This document shows positions 17,794-25,457 of a DNA stretch of 64,000 nucleotides, one piece after another. Position 1 is the stretch's first letter, and every line of letters begins with the position of its first letter. Made by a program: the position numbers and the translations under genes. Under the pieces are notes generated by a model. That model did not search any database, was not told the DNA's origin, and was given only the letters and a program-made list of their open reading frames with translations. Origin of the DNA: Pseudomonas chlororaphis (lineage in GTDB: Bacteria; Pseudomonadota; Gammaproteobacteria; Pseudomonadales; Pseudomonadaceae); NCBI RefSeq assembly GCF_000783395.1, contig NZ_JSFK01000024.1, positions 1 to 64,000 on the forward strand, given 5' to 3'.

Positions 17794-19550
17794 GCCTTGA
17801 CCTCCTTGTCGGACTGCATCAGCACCGTGCGCACAAAGCGATTGGCCGTGGCGTACAGGGAAAAGAACTGCGCCAGCACCGCCGAAAACAGCACCGCGCT
17901 GCTGCCGACAAAGTGCTGCGGATCAAGCTGCAACTGCACCTCCAGACCATTGCGCCAACCGCGCCAGGCATCGGCGCCGACATGGCCGATCACGCGTTGG
18001 CAATTGAGCTGCAGCAAGCCTTCGATCTGGCGTAAAGCGCTGGCCTCCTCACGCAGGTTATGCAGATGCAGAATCTCTTTCAGCGCGTCCAGCGCCTGCG
18101 GGCCTTCCACCAGCGACAGGTGATTGAGGGTCAGTTGCGACACCAGTCGCCAGCGCGAATCACCGTCCAGGCGCGGCAGACTTTGCGCGCTCGGCGGATT
18201 GCGCAGGCGTGCCCAGGCAACCGGGCCGGGGCGCTCGAAACCCAGCGGCGTACCGGCCGGCAGACTTTGCGCCAGATGACGATTGGTACAGAGCAACTCT
18301 GCGGTAAGGCTGTAATCGGGCAGATCGGTCTGTGGCTGAAAACGGGTGTCGACCACGCTCACCAGCAAATCGCTGCCAAGCCGATTCGGTGTCAGGCCGT
18401 TAACCCGCCGCGCATGCCAGTAACGCTGTTGCTCGCCGCCGCTGTGCTGGCTGCCGTAATACGCCGGCAGACGCTGCACGCCGGCACTGGAACTGGCGCG
18501 CATGCCGCGAATGCTGTGGATCTCGACACTGTTTTCGCGGTGGCTGTCGGCGATCAACCGATACTCGCTGCGCGTACCGTCGGGGCGCAGCGGCTCGGAA
18601 GTACGCGGGAACAGGTTGATCACCGGCGCGCAGCCCAGCGCGATGTCGCTGGCCTGCAAGTGCACGCGGCTGCTGGGAGCACGGTCGAAAACGATGTACA
18701 GATAGAGTGTCTGACTGTCGCTGGAGACACCGCCCAGTGGCAGATCGAAGAAGTGGAATTTGTCCGGGAACGCAAAGTATTCGGCGAGCAAACGCATGCC
18801 CGGATGGACACCGTCTTCATCCGGCAACAGCGCTTCGTCATCAGCGAAACCGACAATGTTCGGCAGGCCTTTGACCACCGTCGGAACGCTGCCCGGCGAG
18901 CCCGCCAGTACCTGCACTGCATGGGCGCCGAGCAGGTCATACAGGCAGGCATTGACCACCGGTGACGCCGCGAGATGAATGCGCAATTGCTCGATGCCCA
19001 ACGCCGACCATTGGCTTTCACCGCGGCAGCGCAGACTCAGGCGCAATGCCGAACGCGACTGCGCCACACCGGTCAGTGCCTGGGCTTCGTCGCTGCCGAG
19101 CAACAACGCCTCGGTGACTTCGATCGGCCACAAATGCACGGCGGCCGACGTACGAAAGTGAATGCTTTCGCCCTTGCTGGTGGTCACGAACAGCGGTGTG
19201 TCACGGGGCAGGGGATAGCCGTCGTCAAGATTGCCTTTGCTCGGGTCAGGCTCGAACTGCACGATGGCGCAGGACGGCAGCGGTCGCATCGCCAACGGAT
19301 AAAGTTGCTCGAGCAGCGCATCGCTGAACTCGGCGTAGTCATCATCCAGGCGCCGTTGCAAGCGAGCGGCGAGGAGGGCGAAACCTTCCAGCAAACGCTC
19401 GACGTGCGGATCGGGACATTCGCCCGGCGACAACTCCAGACGCCGCGCGACTTTCGGATAGCGCTCGGCAAACTGACTGCCGGCGTGGCGCAGCCAAGTG
19501 AGTTCGCGTTGGTAGTAGTCGAGCAGTTGCGGGTCAATCGAGTCGCTCAT
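17757..19550 (-). CDS. tssF: T6SS baseplate protein TssF
   Basis: 597 residues from the ATG at 19550. The N-terminus matches TssF: LLDYYQRELTWLRHAGSQFA, then AERYPKVARRLEL, followed by DPHVERLLEGFALLAARLQR. TssF is the largest wedge component of the baseplate. The start overlaps tssE by 17 bases and the end overlaps tssG by 37 bases, so tssE-F-G form a compact translational unit. An in-frame start 24 bases upstream exists but would lengthen the overlap. Confidence 0.97.
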   Translation of the reverse strand: MSDSIDPQLLDYYQRELTWLRHAGSQFAERYPKVARRLELSPGECPDPHVERLLEGFALLAARLQRRLDDDYAEFSDALLEQLYPLAMRPLPSCAIVQFEPDPSKGNLDDGYPLPRDTPLFVTTSKGESIHFRTSAAVHLWPIEVTEALLLGSDEAQALTGVAQSRSALRLSLRCRGESQWSALGIEQLRIHLAASPVVNACLYDLLGAHAVQVLAGSPGSVPTVVKGLPNIVGFADDEALLPDEDGVHPGMRLLAEYFAFPDKFHFFDLPLGGVSSDSQTLYLYIVFDRAPSSRVHLQASDIALGCAPVINLFPRTSEPLRPDGTRSEYRLIADSHRENSVEIHSIRGMRASSSAGVQRLPAYYGSQHSGGEQQRYWHARRVNGLTPNRLGSDLLVSVVDTRFQPQTDLPDYSLTAELLCTNRHLAQSLPAGTPLGFERPGPVAWARLRNPPSAQSLPRLDGDSRWRLVSQLTLNHLSLVEGPQALDALKEILHLHNLREEASALRQIEGLLQLNCQRVIGHVGADAWRGWRNGLEVQLQLDPQHFVGSSAVLFSAVLAQFFSLYATANRFVRTVLMQSDKEVKAWQPQAGMPLSL

Positions 19551-19977
19551 GGCGCACCTCCAGCCCTTGGCCACCGGGTTCGATGACGAACGCCACCGGC
19601 CACTGCTGGCGGCCGCTGCGCAACTCGCCGAGCAGGCGAATGCTCATTTGCTGCGGATGCCCGGGCAAGGGATTGACCTGAACGTCGCCCAGCAGCAGGC
19701 GCGGCTCAAAATTCGTGATGGCTTCGCGGATATCCCGTGCCAGCCGCCGACGGTCGTCGCTGCGCTGCTGTTGCAAAGTGCTCCAGTCGGCGATGCCATA
19801 GTCGATCACACTGGGTGGCGTGGTCAGCGTGCGCGGGCCACGCCGCGTATTGAACAGGCGCCCGAGCTCGGCGTGCACCGAGTCGAGCAAGTCCTGCCGA
19901 TCGAACTCGCGCGCGCCCTCGGCCTCGCTGGACGCGAGGCGTTCGAACAGCGGTGCGCGCATGCCGGTGCCTGCCAT
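19534..19977 (-). CDS. tssE: T6SS baseplate protein TssE (gp25-like)
   Basis: 147 residues. It matches the gp25/lysozyme-like wedge family: LFERL near the start, DSVHAELGRLFNTRRG (about residues 32-47), a central VIDYGIADW and the closing IREAITNFEPRLLLGDVQV. TssE helps start sheath polymerisation on the baseplate. It begins 15 bases after hcp ends, so it lies downstream of a very highly expressed gene. The usual length is 130-170 residues. Confidence 0.96.
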   Translation of the reverse strand: MAGTGMRAPLFERLASSEAEGAREFDRQDLLDSVHAELGRLFNTRRGPRTLTTPPSVIDYGIADWSTLQQQRSDDRRRLARDIREAITNFEPRLLLGDVQVNPLPGHPQQMSIRLLGELRSGRQQWPVAFVIEPGGQGLEVRHERLD

Positions 19978-19992
19978 GGCCAGAGCGCCGGG

Positions 19993-20490
19993 TTAGCTGA
20001 CAAGCTTGTTGGCGGCCATGTCCCAGGTCGACGCGGCGGTGCCTTCCTTGGTGCCATCGTCTTTCTGTGCGGTGAGTTCCCATTTGATCTTGGTGAAGTT
20101 CAGCGACACGGTTTCCACCGGTTTACCGCCGGTGCCGCCGCTGACACTGACGTTGGACAGCACCACGTTGGTGAGGGTGTAGACGATAAAGGGCATCAAC
20201 TGCCCGCTGCCTTCGGCGGCGTTGCGGCCGATGGTGATGATGGCTTCGGGGATCGGTTTGCCTGCGCAGCAGTATTCGTTGAGTGACGGCGTCGAGCTGT
20301 CGATAAACTTGGTCACGGTGAACTCGCCGACATGGGGTTTACCGGAAGTCCGTTCCGAGTTGCTGACGTCGTTGGTGACTTGCATCGCCACGTTGTGGCT
20401 GTAGGACATGACTTCGATCTTGTCCGCAAAACCTTCGAGCAGGCTGTCGCCTTTGATGTCGCCGCCGAGGTCGAGAATGATTGCATCCAT
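19993..20490 (-). CDS. hcp: T6SS tube protein Hcp (TssD)
   Basis: 165 residues, starting MDAIILDLGGDIKGDSL as in Pseudomonas Hcp proteins. Other family landmarks are IEVMSYSHNVAMQVT, then GKPHVGEFTVTKFIDSSTP, and VVLSNVSVSGG followed by the C-terminal FTKIKWELT. Hcp hexamers stack as the inner tube that VgrG caps. There is no toxin extension. The ATG has AGGAGTTTCAAGCG upstream. A terminator-like hairpin lies in the 74 bases before it, which could set the Hcp level apart from tssBC. Confidence 0.97.
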   Translation of the reverse strand: MDAIILDLGGDIKGDSLLEGFADKIEVMSYSHNVAMQVTNDVSNSERTSGKPHVGEFTVTKFIDSSTPSLNEYCCAGKPIPEAIITIGRNAAEGSGQLMPFIVYTLTNVVLSNVSVSGGTGGKPVETVSLNFTKIKWELTAQKDDGTKEGTAASTWDMAANKLVS

Positions 20491-20520
20491 CGCTTGAAAC
20501 TCCTGAAGGGTGTCGCGCTA

Positions 20521-20556
20521 GATAAAGAAAGCCCCCACCGCAGCAGCGGCGGGGGC
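20521..20556 (-). terminator. Hairpin with U-rich tail between tssC and hcp
   Basis: On the minus strand GCCCCCGCCGC and GCGGTGGGGGC pair as an 11-base stem with one mismatch and a 4-base loop, followed by TTTCTTTATC. It looks like an intrinsic terminator or attenuator after tssC; a separate hcp promoter or readthrough would then be needed. It could also be an mRNA-stability hairpin. Confidence 0.7.
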
Positions 20557-20564
20557 AAAGCAGG

Positions 20565-22046
20565 TCAGGCAGCAACCGGTGGCGGCAAAGTCGCCACCAA
20601 GCGGATCGACGCGGTCAACTCTTCGAGCTGGAAGTGCGGGCGCAGAAACACCGTCGCGCGATAGGCACCGGGCTTGCCGGCCACTTCGGTGACGTCCACC
20701 CGCGCTTCACGCAACGGGTACTGCGCCTTGATTTCCTGCGGCGCGTTGTCGTTGATCAGCACGTAATCGGCGATCCAGTTATTGAGGTAGGTCTGCACGT
20801 TGTCGCGGGTCATGAAACTGCCGACCTTGTCGCGCATGATCACCTTCAGGTAATGGGCGAAACGCGACGCCGCGAGCACGTACGGCAGCATCGCCGAGAT
20901 CCGCGCGTTGGCGTTGGCCTCGTTGGTGTTGTAGACCTTGGACTTGTTGGTGGTCTGGCCGCCGAAGAACACCGCGACGTCGCTGTTTTTCTTGTGGCAC
21001 AGGGCGATGAAACCGAGGTCGTTGAGTTCCTTCTCGCGGCGGTCGGTGATCGCCACTTCGGTCGGGCATTTCAGCGACAGGTCGCCGGAGCTGGTGCGGA
21101 AGGTGTGCGCCGGCAAGCCTTCGACCGCGCCGCCGCCTTCAGCGCCGCGAATCGCCGCGCACCAGCCGTACTTGGCAAAGGCTTCGGTGATGCGTTGCGA
21201 CAGCGCCCACGCGGCATTGCCCCACAGGTATTTGCTGTGGTCGGTGCCGTTGACGTCTTCGACGTAGTTGATGCCTTCCACCGGCGAGGTGTCGGGGCCG
21301 TAGGGCAGACGCAGGAGGAAATGCGGCAGCACCAGAGAGACGTAGCGCGAATCTTCACTCTCGCGGAATGAGCGCCACTTGATCAGCTCCTGGCTCTCGA
21401 AGACCTTGGACAAATCACGCGGCACCGCCAGTTCGGTGAAGCTGTTCATGTCGAACAGACGAGGGCTGGCGGCAGCAATGAATGGCGCGTGAGCCGCGGC
21501 GGCGACGTTCGACAGTTTCTCCAGCAGGCCGATGTCCTGCGGGTGACGGCCGAAGGTGTAGTCACCGACCAACAGGCTGAAGGGATGGCCACCGAAGGTG
21601 CCGTATTCCTCTTCATAGATCTTCTTGAACAGTGCGCTCTGGTCGAACTCGACGGCTTTCTCCAGGTCGTTCTGCAACTCTTTCTGCGTCACGTTGAGCA
21701 GGCGCAGTTTCAGCCGGGTGCTGGTTTCGGTGTTCTGCACCAGCAGGTGCAGACCGCGCCACGAGGCTTCGAGTTTTTGCAGGTCGGGGTGGTGCAGGAC
21801 CTCGTTGAGCTGGGCGCTGATCAGCTCGTCGATCTGGCTGATGCGGTCGTTGATCATCGCCACGGTGTCCTTGTCGATGGCCATGCCTTCGTCGAGTACC
21901 TGGGTGGCGAATTCCGCGAGCATGTCGCGAGCGTAATCCTGCTGACTGTCATCGTGGGCCATGCGGCCGTCGAGAATGATCTGGTCGAGCAGGGAAAGTG
22001 TCTCGGTCGTACTGTCGCTGGCTTGTTTCTGAGCTGAAGCGGGCAT
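20565..22046 (-). CDS. tssC: T6SS sheath large subunit TssC (VipB)
   Basis: 493 residues. TssC hallmarks are an N-terminal LLDQIILDGRMAHD segment, TSTRLKLRLLNV, EEYGTFGGHPFSLLVGDY, then DMNSFTEL and AAIRGAEGGGAVEGLPAHTF. It ends in a small acidic and proline-rich C-terminus. TssB/TssC heterodimers build the contractile sheath. It lies 30 bases downstream of tssB, in the usual order. Confidence 0.98.
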   Translation of the reverse strand: MPASAQKQASDSTTETLSLLDQIILDGRMAHDDSQQDYARDMLAEFATQVLDEGMAIDKDTVAMINDRISQIDELISAQLNEVLHHPDLQKLEASWRGLHLLVQNTETSTRLKLRLLNVTQKELQNDLEKAVEFDQSALFKKIYEEEYGTFGGHPFSLLVGDYTFGRHPQDIGLLEKLSNVAAAAHAPFIAAASPRLFDMNSFTELAVPRDLSKVFESQELIKWRSFRESEDSRYVSLVLPHFLLRLPYGPDTSPVEGINYVEDVNGTDHSKYLWGNAAWALSQRITEAFAKYGWCAAIRGAEGGGAVEGLPAHTFRTSSGDLSLKCPTEVAITDRREKELNDLGFIALCHKKNSDVAVFFGGQTTNKSKVYNTNEANANARISAMLPYVLAASRFAHYLKVIMRDKVGSFMTRDNVQTYLNNWIADYVLINDNAPQEIKAQYPLREARVDVTEVAGKPGAYRATVFLRPHFQLEELTASIRLVATLPPPVAA

Positions 22047-22076
22047 GGCGAATTCTCCCCTCGATTAAGTGGACGA

Positions 22077-22619
22077 TCAGGCTTGCGGTTCGGCCGGGGC
22101 CTCGGCGTCAGCGGCCGGGGTAGCGGTGTCCGGGCGGGCCGATTTGATTTCCTGCAGGCCTTCGGTGTTGGCGATGACGTCGCGCAACAGCTTGTCCAGG
22201 TCATCGTTGCCATCGAGTTTGGTCAGCAGATCGCGCAGGCGCTGGCGGGCTTCGAACAGGCGCCGCAGCGGGGTGACTTGCTCCACCACTTTGACCGGAT
22301 CGAAGTCGTCGATGTGTTTGAAGTTGAGTTCGATATTGAGCTTGCTGTCATCGCCGCTGAGGGTGTTGTTGACCTGCAGCGTGGCGCGCGGGCTGATCGA
22401 GGCGAGCACTTCGTTGAAGTTGTCGCGGTCGATTTCGGTAAACCGCCGGTCAGTCAGTTTTGCCAATGGTTCTAGCGGCTTGCCCGAGAGGTCAGCGAGG
22501 ATCCCGACCACCAGCGGCAGTTCTTTTTTCTCGATGGCGTTGCCGATTTCGACGTCGTAAGTGATTTGCACTCGGGGCGGGCGCACCCGGTCGAGCTTGT
22601 GCTGAGTACTTTCTGCCAT
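22077..22619 (-). CDS. tssB: T6SS sheath small subunit TssB (VipA)
   Basis: 180 residues from the ATG at 22619; the frame has another start 33 bases upstream that is less typical. TssB motifs present are RPPRVQITYDVEIGNAIEKK, ELPLVVGILADLSG, the segment FTEIDRDNFNEVL and HIDDFDPVKVVEQVTPL. The C-terminal tail is Ala/Pro-rich. It is the first gene of the minus-strand arm and faces tssJ across a 227-base divergent promoter region. Confidence 0.97.
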   Translation of the reverse strand: MAESTQHKLDRVRPPRVQITYDVEIGNAIEKKELPLVVGILADLSGKPLEPLAKLTDRRFTEIDRDNFNEVLASISPRATLQVNNTLSGDDSKLNIELNFKHIDDFDPVKVVEQVTPLRRLFEARQRLRDLLTKLDGNDDLDKLLRDVIANTEGLQEIKSARPDTATPAADAEAPAEPQA

Positions 22620-22846
22620 GACGGCGGACTCCGATGCGATGAGCGGGCGCAATGCATCGGGGAGGCCCGTTCATCGCTTTCCCTTGCTGGACCGTAGGTT
22701 AGAAAGGGAGGCAGATGACCTGTCGTTCCTTTGACAAACCTTCTTGATTCGGCTGTAGGAACCGAACTACCCAAGACGCTAGAACAGGTCTATAAAAAAG
22801 CAAGCAAAAACATTTTTGGACAGGTTCGTGAAAAGGAAAATTCATT
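22620..22846. promoter_or_regulatory. Divergent intergenic region between tssB and tssJ
   Basis: This 227-base region is AT-richer than the flanks and must hold the promoters of both T6SS arms. On the plus strand, TTGACA with TGTAGG 17 bases on is a weak candidate, as is TATAAA near 22792. I see no clear sigma-54 site (TGGC-N8-TTGC). Confidence 0.35.
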
Positions 22847-23296
22847 TTGCGTACACGACTTTTTCTAACGCTGATATTGGTGACTCTGGCCGGTTGCTCG
22901 TTCTTCGGGCCGAAAGTGGACCTCGACAGCCTGACCCTCGACGTCGCCCCGAAAGCCAACGACGACACGCCGATTGCCGTGGACTTCATTGCGGTCGCCG
23001 ACCCCGACCTGCTCAAGCAATTGTCGGGCATCAGTGCCAGCCAGTGGTTCGCCGGACGCGAGCAGTACCAGCGCGACTATCGTCAGTTGATGAGCGTGTG
23101 GGGACTGGAGCTGGTGCCGGGGCAATTCATCGACCGCCAACCCTTCCCGCTGGGGGGCAAGAAGGCTGCTGGACTTTTGGTCTTCGCCAGCTATAACACA
23201 CCCGGAGCACACCGCTTGCGGCTCGATGATCAGAGCGAGGCGTGGCTGAAATTCGACAGTCGCGAGATGAGCCTGGTCAACGCCACCGAACACTGA
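22847..23296 (+). CDS. tssJ: T6SS outer-membrane lipoprotein TssJ
   Basis: 149 residues. It starts at TTG 22847, as AAAAGGAAAA lies just upstream and no ATG is available. The signal is MRTRLFLTLILVTLAGC, with lipobox LAGC and lipidated Cys at about 17. The mature region has alternating beta strands with TPIAVDFIAV, LMSVWGLELVPG and a C-terminal AWLKFDSREM. TssJ anchors TssM to the outer membrane. It is first in the plus-strand arm, with a 46-base gap to tssK. Confidence 0.93.
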   Translation: MRTRLFLTLILVTLAGCSFFGPKVDLDSLTLDVAPKANDDTPIAVDFIAVADPDLLKQLSGISASQWFAGREQYQRDYRQLMSVWGLELVPGQFIDRQPFPLGGKKAAGLLVFASYNTPGAHRLRLDDQSEAWLKFDSREMSLVNATEH

Positions 23297-23342
23297 AACA
23301 CCACCGCTGCCGCCGGATCGCGGCCTTGTCGAAGGGAGTCGT

Positions 23343-24674
23343 ATGAGTCTGCTACCTGACGCGGTTTGCTGGCACGAAGGCATGCAATTGCTGCCGCAGC
23401 ATTTTCAGTTGCAAGGGCTGCGGGCCGAAGCGCTCGGTGCGCATCTGGCGCAAGCCTGCAACCCGTGGTTCTGGGGTGTCAGCCACATGGAGTTCGATCC
23501 TTCGGCGCTGAGTGCCGGGGTGGTGCGGGTGGTGTCGCTGCAAGGGACGATGCCCGACGGCTTGCCCGTGGATTTGCAGGCCGGGATCGGGCCGACGCTG
23601 GAACTGGATGTCGGCGCGGCGATCGATGCCACCGACGACGCCACCGTTACCGTTTACCTGGCGATCAGCCCGATGTGGCGGGCCGGGCAGTTGCTGCCGC
23701 TCAAGGGCCGCTTGCAGTCGGTGGTGGGCGACGCACTACCCGATCTCACCAGCGGCGAGTTCCCTGAATCGATCACCGTGTGGCGCCCCAATCCACGCCT
23801 GTGCACGCAACTGAACAAGGCCGATTCGATCTGCCTGCCGCTGCTGAAAATCCGCAAGGAGGGCGGCGGTTTCCTGCCGCTGTCTTATACCGCGCCGACG
23901 CCGACCCTGTTACCAGAGTCCGCGCTCGGTCGACGCATCGCCGGCCTCTGCGCGCGGGCACGGGAAAAGTGCCTGTTTCTCGGTGGCCGTTTGCGTCAGG
24001 CGCAGCAGGCCGGCAATCAGGACGACGCGCTGGAAATCCGTCGGCATTTGACCGCGTTGTGGGCACGCCTGCCGGAAGTCGAAGGCGCACTGAACAGCCG
24101 CATCGCCCATCCGCAAACCCTTTATGTGCACCTGCTCGGAATGGCGGGCGCGTGGTCGGCGCTCGATCCGCTGGCCGGCGTGCCGGCGTTTGCCCCGCTG
24201 GATTTTGTCGAGTTGCAGCGCGGTTATGACGCGGTGCTGCAATGGCTGGAAACCACCCTCGAACTGATCCGCGCCGGCTACCGCAGCCTGCCGTTCGAAC
24301 GCGGTGAGCAGAGTTTTTCGATTCAATTGCCGGACGAGCAGCCGAGTCAGCGTCTGGTCATCGGTCTGCGCATGCCCAACGGTGCCAGCGAGCAAGCCGC
24401 GATCGACTGGTTACGCGGCGCGATCATCGCTTCGGCGCCGCACATCGCGTTGCTCAGTCGTCAACGCATGAGCGGTTTGTCCCATCAGGCCATGAGCCGC
24501 AGCGAACAGGTGGCCTACAGCGTCGGCGAGGACACGCGGCTGTTTGTGCTGACGGCCGAAGGCGCGTGGTTCGACGCGCAACTGCCGCTGATGATCGCCG
24601 CACCGGCGGCGAAGCTGACCAGCAGTCCGTGGCAAGTGGTGCTGTTTGTCGCGCAAAACAGTGAAAGCGCCTGA
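23343..24674 (+). CDS. tssK: T6SS baseplate protein TssK
   Basis: 443 residues. TssK landmarks are the N-terminal VCWHEGMQLLPQHFQLQ and the HLAQACNPWFWGVSHMEFD region. A central helical bundle and a C-terminal IALLSRQRMSGLSH-type region follow. TssK trimers link the baseplate to the membrane complex. The ATG has GAAGGGAGTCGT upstream. It reads directly into tssL with an 18-base gap. Confidence 0.97.
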   Translation: MSLLPDAVCWHEGMQLLPQHFQLQGLRAEALGAHLAQACNPWFWGVSHMEFDPSALSAGVVRVVSLQGTMPDGLPVDLQAGIGPTLELDVGAAIDATDDATVTVYLAISPMWRAGQLLPLKGRLQSVVGDALPDLTSGEFPESITVWRPNPRLCTQLNKADSICLPLLKIRKEGGGFLPLSYTAPTPTLLPESALGRRIAGLCARAREKCLFLGGRLRQAQQAGNQDDALEIRRHLTALWARLPEVEGALNSRIAHPQTLYVHLLGMAGAWSALDPLAGVPAFAPLDFVELQRGYDAVLQWLETTLELIRAGYRSLPFERGEQSFSIQLPDEQPSQRLVIGLRMPNGASEQAAIDWLRGAIIASAPHIALLSRQRMSGLSHQAMSRSEQVAYSVGEDTRLFVLTAEGAWFDAQLPLMIAAPAAKLTSSPWQVVLFVAQNSESA

Positions 24675-24692
24675 TCACACAAGGAACGCCGT

Positions 24693-25457
24693 ATGTCGCA
24701 AGGAAGTGCCGCAAGCCTTGGGTTGCAGGACGCACCGTTGAGCAGCGCGTTCCGCCAGACGTGGCAGCAATGGCAACAGGACTGGGTGCAATTGCCCAAG
24801 GACAGCGAGGACGAAGCGGCGCTGGTGGAGACCGTTGTCGAACTGTCCACGCAAGCGTCGCAGCGATTGTGGCGCACCGCTTATGCGCGGGTCGGCGATT
24901 CGGCGACCGAGCAGGTCAAGGCGCTGGTGTATGCATTCGTCGCGCTGGTCGATGAGACCCTGCTGTTCACGCCATGGCCCGGGCAAGCGGCGTGGCAGGA
25001 CAAACCCTTGGAGTCGCGGCTGTACGCCAGCCGTCAGGCCGGTGAGCAAGTGCCGGCGGCGATTCAGACACTGCTCGACGAGCAGCAGTCGACCACCCGC
25101 GATCTGGCCAACGTCTATCTGCAGTGCCTGATCCTCGGCTTTCATGGGCGTCTGCGGGGCGAACACAGCCAGGTGCAATTGGAGAAGTGGCGGTTGGCGC
25201 TGTACACCTTTGCCTGGCAGGACGAAGCGAGTTATGGCGGAGTTAGTCAGCGCTTGGTGCAGCCGTCGCTGACCACTCCATTGCAACTGCCGGTGCGCAC
25301 GGCGCTGCCGGATGGCTTTCGCCTGGCGCTGGGGATTCTGGCGATGCTGCTGTTGCTGACCGGGCTTGGTCAGTTTCTCTGGCGTGACATTCAGTCGGAA
25401 CTGGAACCGGTGCTGCAGATCATCGATTCGGTGGCGCCAGCGGAGCAAGACTCATGA
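24693..25457 (+). CDS. tssL: T6SS membrane protein TssL (DotU/IcmH family)
   Basis: 254 residues: a cytoplasmic helical N-terminus with VKALVYAFVALVDETLL and LLDEQQSTTRDLANVYL. One C-terminal transmembrane helix is at about 214-232 (LALGILAMLLLLTGLGQFLW). A short periplasmic tail has no OmpA-like peptidoglycan-binding extension. TssL joins TssM and TssJ in the trans-envelope complex. Its last four bases overlap the tssM start (ATGA), a coupled arrangement. Confidence 0.95.
   Translation: MSQGSAASLGLQDAPLSSAFRQTWQQWQQDWVQLPKDSEDEAALVETVVELSTQASQRLWRTAYARVGDSATEQVKALVYAFVALVDETLLFTPWPGQAAWQDKPLESRLYASRQAGEQVPAAIQTLLDEQQSTTRDLANVYLQCLILGFHGRLRGEHSQVQLEKWRLALYTFAWQDEASYGGVSQRLVQPSLTTPLQLPVRTALPDGFRLALGILAMLLLLTGLGQFLWRDIQSELEPVLQIIDSVAPAEQDS

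Noticed and set aside
22620..22846. Sigma-54 promoter for the T6SS arms
   Set aside because: No TGGC-N8-TTGC site could be found on either strand.
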